Shown piece after piece: positions 55,921 through 64,000 of a stretch of 64,000 nucleotides of DNA. Source of the DNA: Heterodera schachtii. Lineage: Eukaryota; Nematoda; Chromadorea; Rhabditida; Heteroderidae. Below the pieces are notes generated by a model. That model did not search any database. It had not been told where the DNA came from and saw nothing but the letters and a program-made list of their open reading frames with translations. The number at the start of each line of letters is the position of its first letter. Position 1 is the first letter of the stretch. The translations under genes and the position numbers were made by a program. The DNA is taken from the NCBI GenBank assembly GCA_023374025.1, contig SIJG01000023.1:214197-278196 (forward strand). The letters run 5' to 3'.

Positions 55921-58900
55921 TCAGTCGGTCCACGCGCGAGCCGCGCGCAACGCGTCCCACGCGACACGCGCGTAGCGCTGCGCCTCCGCACCGATGTCCG
56001 CCGCGCCGGTGATGCCACGGCCAACTATCACAATGTCGCACGCGTCACGCGCCACCGCTTCCACGGGCGTACGCCAGCGTTGGCCGAGTCCGTCGCCGGA
56101 GGCGCCGCTGAGATTGACGCCTTTGAGAGGGGGAGGGGGGGGGGGGGGGGGGTAATTAAATGAAAAAATTGAAATATTTTTTTTTAAATAAAAATTGGGT
56201 TGGATTTTTGACGATGGGAACGCAATGAGACCTTTCGAAAATTTACAAATATCTAAACGGCAATTTTTTATTAAATTGAATTTAGAGCTCTAAGTTTTTA
56301 AAAAAGCCTGGACCTGGGTTCCATGTTGGACAAAAACCCAGGAAATCCAACTCCAGGAAAACCCAGGTTGCCAAAAATTAACTGGACGTGGGTCAAGGAA
56401 AAATCAAAAATCCAGGCCTGGACCGAGGCCCAGGTGGAGTTCTAGTTATTGTTTAATCATGAGAGAGATTTTTTAAATAGTTAATTAATTATACGCATTT
56501 AGTTGGTAATAACCAAAAAAAAAAAGAAATTTTTTTTAATTTCCACCCCCCCCCTCACCGGGTGTCCAATGCAAAAATTGTTGGTGCTGTTGTTGCTGCT
56601 CCTCCGTTCCGTCGTTGCACTCGCCGCATCGCTGCTGACAGATGAATCCGGCCACCAATTTGTCCCCGCATTCGCGCCCAATCCGCGCACATTTTGCCGC
56701 GTAAGCGCCGTCCGTCAGCGCCCCGTCGGTGCTGAGTTGGGCGATCAGCAAAAGGCCGGACAGACGGCGAGACGGACAGGCGACAATCTGTCACGTCAAA
56801 AATAGATTTTCCCTAATTTTTCAATATTTTTTCGGGAGGGGGGGAGGCAAGCATCCGAATTAAGGGTGAGAGACTCGCAATTCAGTAATGTACCGATTTC
56901 AGTGCCAAAATGGACGCCATGCCGGGCAGGGCGTGTGCCGTGACGAGATCGGCCCAATCCGCCACCACCGGCAACCGACCGCCGGCCAATTGCATTTCCA
57001 TCGTTTTGCCGGTGTCCGCAAATTTTCTAATAACAAAAATTTCTGTAATTTTTTGTCAGGTTTTTTCGGGGTAAAAAATGGTCCTCCTTTTATTGGTAAG
57101 AATTAGTCAGGAATTTTCCGGTAATATTTGTAAGATTTTTTGGCAAATGTGTTCAGCCAGCCAACCCACCGATCCTCCACAATCAGAAATTGGTGCGCAT
57201 CGGCCAATTGGTGCAATTTGGCCACAAATTCGACGCCAAAATCCACCACAATGTCGTGGTGCAATTTCACGGCACAGACATGGTCTTTGACGGCGGAAAC
57301 AATCTGAAAAATTAAACAATGGCATATCAGTGTATTATTAAAAAAATAATAATAATAACAATTTGCAATGAATCGGAGAGAGTGGCGAAAAAATTTCAAA
57401 ATTTTTTTTAGTTTTACCTGTCTAAAATTTGGATTTTTATTTTTCTGTTTTACAAGAGGTGCTTGTTTTGATCGTCGATTTAAAAAAACAGGAATATTTT
57501 TGTATATTTTTCACCCAAAAAATAGATTGAAACTTAAAATTTCATTTATATTAAATTTTTGTTTAAAAAAACCTTCTAAGTTTTAGAGAATGGTCGTGAC
57601 TTACAAAAATTATTGGCTTTTGTGCCATTTTCCATTATTTTTAATGCCATTAAAAATAGTTTTTTGCCTCCAAAATTTGGTCGCAGTGTGTGCAGTCGAC
57701 GGCCAGGCAAACGTTGGTCCGTTTGGCCACCATAATTTGTGCCAACCGCCGGTTCAATGTGCCGTCAGCAAATTGTTGGGCCCAACCGACGGAAGTCGTC
57801 GACGGCACGACGGGAAGGAGGAAACCAACGGCACGCATTCTGCTGAACATTTTAACAATTTGTCTTGACTTTTTGAAAATTTGGCACAAAAAAGGCCGAA
57901 AAAACAATTTTGAGCCAAAATAATTTAACAAATGTGTTAAATCTTATTTACTTTCTCCCGCGACGGCTTACGAAAATTATTTATTTCTATAATAATTTAT
58001 AAATTATTTAATTTGATTAATATTTCCGATAAAAAATATTTATTATACAAAAAAAGGGAAAAAATGTTTTGGACCTTGTGGGGATTGAACCCACGCCTTC
58101 TCGCATGCAAAGCGAGCACTCTACCACTGAGTTAAAGGCCCGATGAAACTGGACCGCTTAATTTTTACTAATATGCCCAAAGAATTAATGCAATTTCTAA
58201 TTTTAGAAACAGAAAAATAAAAAGCAAACAAAAATTCTAAAAAAACAATTAATTAGAAAAACATTCCTTTTTACCTTCCTTTTTCTCCGTTTTTTGCCCC
58301 TGCAAATTCATGGCACTGTCGTCAAAGGTCGGATTTTGGAGTTGGTGAACAATTTGCGCCTTTTTGCCCGCGTCAATGGTCCCGCACTGCTCCAAAAAGT
58401 CCAACAGCGAACCCATGGAAAGCAAACTGAAAAGAATTTTCAATCAAACTAACAAAAAAATGGGAATTAACTTCGACCAAACTAATGCAAAAATTTATTT
58501 AACTCGAAATTTTGATAATTAAAAATTCCTAGGGAAAAGAAATCGAGTCACAACGGCAATTGACAATGAGTAGAAAAATAAGAAAATTAAATTGGGAAAA
58601 AGAAACGAATCCCTTTCTCAAGTTGGAATAAATCCATTCTTGAAAAAAAAACGCAATTTTTTGTTCGAATTAAGGTCCGGGGTTTCAGAATTGGGCAAAC
58701 CAGAGTTAAGATACGTAATCAGCACCCTCGAAACCCCTAAAAACTGGTTTTGAGTCCAAAATTTAAAAAAAAAAGGATTGCCGAACCCTCCCAAATATAA
58801 AAAAGTTACATGAAAAAATTGTGTAAAATTTTTTAAAAATTCCGCCCTGGCCCACCTCCGTAAAACAATGTCGGCCTCCTTGGCCAGTCGCTGCTCACCG

Positions 58901-60416
58901 CCCTGCTGGCGGTCCAACACGCAAAAGACGTGCACACAGCGCAGCCCAACCGCACGGAGGGCGGCCACCGTCTCCAACACGCTGGCACCGGAAGTGACCA
59001 CGTCCTCGATGATCAATGCACTGGAATTTTTGGATTTTAAAAACAACCCATTTGAATGGCTGCACTCTGTCCCCCGCCCCCGAAAAATTTTTTTAAAAAG
59101 TTTTCAAATCTAGAAAAATCTTAGAAATTTTGCATGAAAAAATCTCAAGCTAAAAATTTTTTAAGCGTTTTTTCAAAATTTTATGATTAGTTACTAAGTT
59201 CTTCTCAAAAATTTTCATAAAAACCGCTGTAAAACTTAAAAAAAAAAGTTTTTTTATGAATTACCCTTTCAAATGAAAATATGGTGTGTGTTTTTTATTT
59301 TGAGCAAATTAAAAAAAAATTCAAATCCAAGGCTAGGGAGAACCGACGGTACCAAGGGAAATGAAGTAATCGTAAAAATTTTGTAAAAATACCAAAATCC
59401 GGTATAAAAAAATTTTTTTGTTAGCCCAATTTTGGCATTGCCGCCGCCGTCCGTACCTTTGGCCCGCCTCAAAACGACCTTCAATCAACTGCTTTTTGCC
59501 GTACGTCTTGGCCTCCTTGCGCTTCAACAACATCGGCTTGTCCAACGAGGCGGAGACCAACTGAAAAATGGGGGAGAATTTTCTGGGGTAGTGTAAAATT
59601 TAAAAATTTTTTTTTGGGATATACTTGGACAATTAAATTGAAATTTAAACCCAACAAATTTTTCACAAAAATAAGGCCCCTTATTTCGGGAAAATGCACC
59701 CCCCCCACCAATTTTTGCATTAAAAATTTCTTCATATTTTTCGAGGCGTAAGCCAACTCACCGTGGCCAACATAATGGCCCCAAACGGGAACGCCAACCA
59801 CATAATCAAAGTCGAGTTGAGCGAGTTCAATGGCCGAGCACAGACAGCGGGCAGCCTCTTTCTGTTGGGTGGGGAGAGTGATTTTATATGCATTTTTTGT
59901 TTAATTAAAAAATTCCAACAAAAAAATTGGGGTAAAAATCGAAATTTTCCCAAATTATCATTGAAATTTCAGTAAAACTTGATGAGCTAACAATAAGTCT
60001 AAAAATCAGAGAATGAAGGGTCGGTTTTTCCAACCACATTTTTGTGTCCGAAATTCAGGAAATTTTTTGGGGGCCTCCAAAAACGGCTCTATTCCCTCCC
60101 GCAATCTGATGAAATTCGGGCAAATTTTACAATTTGATTAACTATAGTAAACTCCTTTCGATTATACGAATAAAACCCCAAAATTTTTTAGGTTTTTCAC
60201 GCCATATTAGCAAAAATAATTAAAATTAGTTTTAAAAAAAATGCATGCCATAATTTTTGGCACCGAGACGAGCACACGCAGGTCCACGTAAATTGGCGAC
60301 AGTTGGCCACTCTTCAGCGTGAATTGGCCCAATTGGACGGCGCCCTCGGCGACGAACTCTTCCAACAATTGTTGCACCCCTTTTTCACCACCGTCATCGT
60401 CATGTTCCGTTCCCAT
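55921..60416 (-). CDS. UMPS: Uridine 5'-monophosphate synthase (OPRT + ODC), one frame break
   Basis: Exons: 60416-60264, 59861-59762, 59560-59457, 59020-58856, 58426-58275, about 57860-57668 (start not resolved), 57303-57170, 57026-56894, 56787-56559, 56120-55921. It makes UMP from orotate: an N-terminal orotate phosphoribosyltransferase (LGQFTLKSGQLSPIYVDLR, DYVVGVP, PMLLKRKEAKTYGKKQLIEG, and the PRPP-binding ALIIEDVVTSGASVLETV) joined to a C-terminal OMP decarboxylase (TNVCLAVDCTHCDQILE, AVKLHHDIVVDFGVEFV, FLIVEDRKFADTGKTMEMQL, ADWADLVTAHALPG, and the phosphate-binding CDIVIVGRGITGAA). The catalytic K-x-H-x-D and D-x-KFAD residues are present. One extra base near 59784-59790 splits GVP from FGAIMLAT. 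Exon 6 appears to use a GC donor (GAG|gcaaaa). The intron after exon 5 contains tRNA-Ala. Confidence 0.9.
58070..58141 (-). tRNA. tRNA-Ala (TGC), nested in UMPS intron
   Basis: Minus strand, 72 nt. Acceptor stem GGGCCTT/AAGGTCC contains the G3-U70 wobble pair that identifies tRNA-Ala. D arm ACTCAGTGGTAGAGT, anticodon stem-loop CTCGCTTTGCATGCGAG with anticodon TGC, T arm GTGGGTTCAATCCCCAC, discriminator A. It has the same orientation as UMPS and lies in the intron after exon 5. A short T run (TTTT on the minus strand at about 58066-58069) can end pol III transcription. Confidence 0.97.
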
Positions 60417-61255
60417 TTTTTTGAAAATTGTTGTCGGTTTGGTGATGATGAGTAGGAAAAATATGTAAATTGTGAAATTTCTTGAAAACTTAAACAAATT
60501 TTCGTTAAAAAAAGACCAATCCGACATTTTTAGAGTCACCGCCGTTGCGAAAATCACAAAAACAAAAGAGAAACATAACGCCAAATGCGCGGTATTTCAA
60601 ATATTTAATCAATGCCTTTTTTATTATGGTAAAACATAAATGGCTTCGTCATCTCTGTTAAACAAACCAATCTTGCATATCTCCTTTTGGTAGAGAAATT
60701 GTTACCGTAACCCTATACAGTATGAAAAATGAAAGAAGGCTCCGCCCAAGGCGCGATTACGGTACATTGTACAATGGAAAAAGAATTGCGCATTGGTATT
60801 TAAAATCTCTTGCCGGACTGGATTTGGCGGAGTTATTCACGCAAAATCCTCTCTATCCGGGATTTCAATTTTTTGCAAAACCCGTAGCTGTCCGCCCCCC
60901 CAGTCGGTCGTTCACCGGAAATTCTGGGAAGATTGGAGCCAATGTTGCCTAAAGCAAACCGAAGAGTGCCACAGCAATTTAATATTTGAGGCCCACTTTT
61001 TTGGCCTGAGGCAATTTATGAAATTTTCTTTTCCATGATGAGTAATTTTCGGTTATTAAAAAAGCAAAAGTCCGACGGAGGGAGAGACAGGAAAAAAGAG
61101 AATTCCTTGGTAAAAAAAAATATAATAAATTAGGTATTTGAGATATAAGTATAGAATAAAAAGAAATAATAATTTTTTAATTTAAATTTACAAAAAAACT
61201 ACAGAATTTATGATAAATTTTAATCAGTTTTTTTTTTGACATAGACAAGAGAGTG
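60417..61255. other. Intergenic between UMPS and U2 copy 2
   Basis: Holds the UMPS 5' flank (minus) and the first copy of a roughly 71-bp direct repeat at 60949-61019. A 76-codon open frame at 60722-60952 has no recognised domain and is not called. Confidence 0.45.
60949..61019. repeat. Direct repeat flanking U2/TRMT112 block, copy 1
   Basis: CTAAAGCAAACCGAAGAGTG, CCCACTTTTTTGGCCTGAGG and GCAATTTAT in this order; nearly identical to 63928-64000 in the same orientation, about 3 kb away. Confidence 0.88.
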
Positions 61256-61588
61256 AGAGAGAGCGAGCGAGCGTTAATGAAAGGAGAACTAAAGTGGTCG
61301 TCGGCGTGCGACGACATGGCGACCACCTGCTGTTACTGCCCCCCCCCCCCCCCCACTTTCTCCCTTCCCTTTCCTTCCCCTGTCTGTGGTACACACTCTC
61401 CTACGTTTTCCTCTTCCGGAAGCACTCTCTTTCGTCCGTCCTGTTTCTTTCCCCCCATTTTCCCCTCCTCTTTCACGCTATTTTCAATATCTCTGCTCAC
61501 AATTGTGCAATTTTGGTCGCATAAAATGCTACCCATACGTTTTCGATAGTTCCGGTTCCAATTCCGGAACCCATTTTGCTGTTCCGGC
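61256..61588 (+). promoter_or_regulatory. Upstream region of U2 snRNA copy 2
   Basis: Matches 23965-24297 over about 333 bp, including TACGTTTTCCTCTTCCGGAA and the proximal 65 bp (CATACGTTTTCGATAGTTCC, TTCCGGAACCCATTTTGCTG). GGTTCCAATTCCGGAACC is a short palindrome in the candidate proximal sequence element. The (C)13 run and GA tract differ in length between copies. Confidence 0.65.
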
Positions 61589-61776
61589 ATCGCTTCTCGG
61601 CCTTTTGGCTAAGATCAAAGTGTAGTATCTGTTCTTTACGGCTTAATCTCCGTAACGACCCCTACCGGGGTCAAAGAGATTAACCAATTTTGGAAAAAGG
61701 TCGTAGCAGGGGGCTTGCCCCCTCTCGACCGCGCGTCGGCCCGGTATTGCACTTACCTCCGGGAGCGGCGCATCTC
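61589..61776 (+). ncRNA. U2 snRNA, uninterrupted copy
   Basis: About 188 nt, the usual U2 length. 5' end ATCGCTTCTCGGCCTTTTGG, branch-site recognition GTGTAGTATCTG intact, stem-loop IIa TACGGCTTAATCTCCGTA, Sm site AATTTTGG (four T), stem-loop III (GCAGGGGGCTTGCCCCCTC), stem-loop IV ending TCCGGGAGCGGCGCATCT. The downstream CGCGGGGGAGATCAAAAGAG is shared with copy 1 and may hold the 3' processing signal. It gives the pre-insertion sequence for the retrotransposon target. Confidence 0.97.
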
Positions 61777-62405
61777 CTCCGCGGGGGAGATCAAAAGAGG
61801 AAAAGCATTGGGAGAATCAATTGAAATGCCAAAGGATTGATTCTTCAAAATTACCCGAGGGCATTTTGGGAATTAAAAACCATAATCGACAAAACCACAT
61901 GATTAAAACTATAAATAAAAGCTTATGACTTATATCAGTTTTTTCGGCACATTTTTCCAAAAAAAAATTTTGGGGAACGGGGGGGGGGGGGCGGCCGTAC
62001 CGTTAGGCGCCGCCGGTAAATTTTTTGAGAATTTTACCGCTTTCCTTAACAGTTTTGTTCCAAAAATGACCAAATTTGACTTTTTTTTATGATTTTTGGC
62101 CGATAGGCACGGCCGAGAAAAATTTTTTCACTTTTAAATCTATTTTTTTACAATTGGCGAAACAAAAAAAAGCATTGGTTGGAAAATTGAATTAACGCAA
62201 AATAAGCGCCAATTTGGCGTTATGCATATAAATTTTTAATTTATTGATAAATTTAAAAATTCGAACTTTCAATATTCGTTTTCATTTTACTAGCGCCTGA
62301 AATTACATGGAAGAAATTGCTTAATTTTTGGTGCATTAATTAATTAAATTTCAAATTTTTCTCAATTAATACATTAAACTAGATTTCTCCCGCAAATTTG
62401 AAACA
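61777..62405. other. Intergenic between U2 copy 2 and TRMT112
   Basis: About 61980-62110 belongs to the dispersed GGCGGTGCCGAT family (here GCGGCCGTACCGTTAGGCGC followed by CGCCGGTAAATTTTT). Otherwise AT-rich with no gene. Confidence 0.5.
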
Positions 62406-63666
62406 ATGAAATTGTTGCTTCACAATTTCTTTTCATCCAACTTTTTGAAGGGTGTCACCAACGGTTACCCACTTTTGCTTCGTGCAACCAAAATTGAGGT
62501 AAATAATGAACATACCTAATTATTCTCCATCTTGATAAACTCATTTTGTTGAATGTTGACTTTTCTATAAATTTTAGAAATTAATTTGCCTTCAATTTCC
62601 TATTTTTTGGCACAAATTTAACAGCAAAAAAACCTTTTTAGCACCTTCGACAATCGAAAATAAAAAGGGCGCACATTTTGCTACTTTAAATTTCAATTTT
62701 ATGAATTTTCTAATTTTTTTAGGTTCAAAAACGAAAGTGACCGCCTCAATTTTTTTTCTAACGGCGCCTCTCTTTTTGCGTTTATGTACCCGTTTAAATT
62801 GGCGCAATTTTCCCAAACATTTTTTCCCCAATTTCAGCGAATTGACGGCACGGAATTCAATGGCGATTTTGTGAAGAAAATGATGCCCCGGCTTGACTAC
62901 CCGGCGCTGCTCCAAGCAGCAAAAGCGGTGGACGAAAGGGCGGCGGACGAATTGCCCAAGGAATTGGGCACCGATTGGGAAAAGGACGACGATTTCCTCA
63001 AAAAGGTTTGGCCATTTCCTCCTTTTGTCAGCCAGCAATGGCACAATACAACAGATTTTTCGGCAATGTCCCAAAATTGGGGCCCAAATTAAAAAAAATT
63101 CCATTTGTGACTCGGTTGGTCAGGCAATTTTGCCTAAATGCAAAGGGATGGTTAATAATATGTGACATATTATGGCATACACTCACTCCCATTTTTCGTT
63201 GACGCTTTTTCTAAACCGAAATATCGCGTAAAAAAAAAAAAATTTAAGGGATATAGAGGCCGAAACTTTGAAAAAATCGCGCCTTGAGAGTCATGCGCCA
63301 GGGATAGGATTATTTCGGGAATCAAATTCTGATTTTGTCGTGGTAAATATGTCTCCCGGGAAAATCCCGAAGGGATTTCCGATCCCGTCCGAGCTCTCTA
63401 ATTAGGGTTTCGTGATTGTTTTTTCCCTAAAAAACTTCCTAAGCGAAGGATTTGAAAAAATTGGTCCAATTTTTAAAAAATCCCCCCTCAAATTTGAACT
63501 TTTGCTGAGTTCGTCCATGAATTATGCTTGGTTTCAGGTCCACTCTCTGCTGGTCAGTTACGAAATTGTGGAGGGCGAATTGGAGTGTCCGGAGAGCCAT
63601 CGAATTTCAACATCAAAGAAGGCATCCCAAACTTTTTGGTCGGTGCCGACGAAGTCGAATGAATGA
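62406..63666 (+). CDS. TRMT112: TRMT112/Trm112 methyltransferase activator (frame break near end)
   Basis: Three exons: 62406-62498, 62838-63005, 63538-63666; 129 residues as read. Start MKLLLHNFFSSNFLKGVTNG followed by YPLLLRATKIE is the Trm112 hallmark. Exon 2 has GTEFNGDFVKKMMPRLDYPA, LLQAAKAV and the acidic DWEKDDDFLKK; exon 3 VHSLLVSYEIVEGELECPES. Trm112 is the shared activator of several methyltransferases for tRNA, rRNA and release factor. One base is missing after CPES (8 nt where 9 are expected before TTCAAC at 63605): the shifted frame reads FNIKEGIPNFLVGADEVE and stops at 63660-63662, the expected family ending. The first zinc-site Cys of yeast Trm112 is replaced (RIDGTEF). Confidence 0.88.
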
Positions 63667-64000
63667 ATGATCATCATTTTATTTGTCCACCATTTCTTGA
63701 ATTTTCAAATATTTGTTTTTTTTTACAATAAAATGATAAATGCTGATTGATTTTGCCAACGTTTGTGTAAAAAATGGAGCCTTTTCTGGGCGACAAATAA
63801 ATTAAATTCGGCTTTCTTTAAAAAGAAATGACACATTCAAACCAGAAAAAATGAAGAATTCTACCATCTTGGGTTTACAAAAAAGAAAATTTTCGTAATT
63901 TAGAATTTTTCAAAAAAAAAAAAAATCCTAAAGCAAACCGAAGAGTGCCACAGGCAATTTAAATATTTGAGGCCCACTTTTTTGGCCTGAGGCAATTTAT
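63667..64000. repeat. 3' flank of TRMT112 with direct repeat copy 2 (63928-64000)
   Basis: The last 73 bases repeat 60949-61019, with GCAATTTAAATATTT against GCAATTTAATATTT as main difference; the window cuts the repeat off. Upstream of it is AT-rich DNA with AATAAA (63727) as a likely TRMT112 polyadenylation signal. Confidence 0.7.

Noticed and set aside
60722..60952. 76-codon plus-strand open frame between UMPS and U2
   Set aside because: No recognisable motif, no splice support, and the direct repeat begins at its end.

Overview
The window is a piece of an animal nuclear genome: small multi-exon genes with short GT..AG introns, AT-rich introns, poly(G)/poly(C) tracts and many small inverted-repeat elements. 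A duplicated F-box-like family in the first 10 kb resembles, from memory, families expanded in cyst nematodes. The gene set (cfp-1, EMC3, UMPS, TRMT112, a Rab19/43-type GTPase, an amine GPCR) also fits a nematode, so I infer a plant-parasitic tylenchid, probably Heteroderidae. The species cannot be fixed from sequence alone.

Layout. 0.5-10 kb: two minus-strand modules, each a tiny membrane protein followed by an F-box-like gene, separated by three hAT-type non-autonomous elements with exact 8-bp target duplications, a 66-aa membrane protein gene and large palindromes. 11-18.5 kb: gene-poor low-complexity DNA. 18.6-31.5 kb: a biogenic-amine GPCR whose 5.3-kb intron holds a U2 snRNA gene split by a 3953-bp non-LTR retrotransposon. 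33-35 kb: an HspBP1/Fes1-type gene (minus). 35.8-38.5 kb: an unrecognised 446-aa gene. 38.9-44.0 kb: cfp-1 (CXXC1). 45.0-48.5 kb: a gene joining a TFIIS N-terminal domain to a SNIP1 FHA domain. 49.1 kb: tRNA-Trp. 49.6-51.8 kb: EMC3 (minus). 52.4-54.7 kb: a Rab19/43-type GTPase (minus). 55.9-60.4 kb: bifunctional UMPS (minus) with tRNA-Ala in an intron. 61.6 kb: an uninterrupted U2 snRNA gene. 62.4-63.7 kb: TRMT112.

Main discovery candidate: an intact restriction-like-endonuclease (RLE) retrotransposon sits exactly inside the branch-site recognition sequence of a U2 snRNA gene (GTAGT|A). The second U2 copy in the same window gives the empty-site sequence. The element has one ORF with N-terminal zinc fingers, reverse transcriptase (YADD), a CCHC knuckle and a PD-D endonuclease, and no poly(A) tail. 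U2-targeting RLE elements (Utopia) and APE-type U2 elements (Keno) are known lineages; whether this one belongs to Utopia needs a phylogeny.

Caution: four otherwise well-conserved genes (F-box copy B, the SNIP1-like gene, UMPS, TRMT112) each need a one-base shift to stay in frame. This could be assembly indels or real decay. Exon models were made by hand from splice-site consensus, frame continuity and family resemblance, without alignment.
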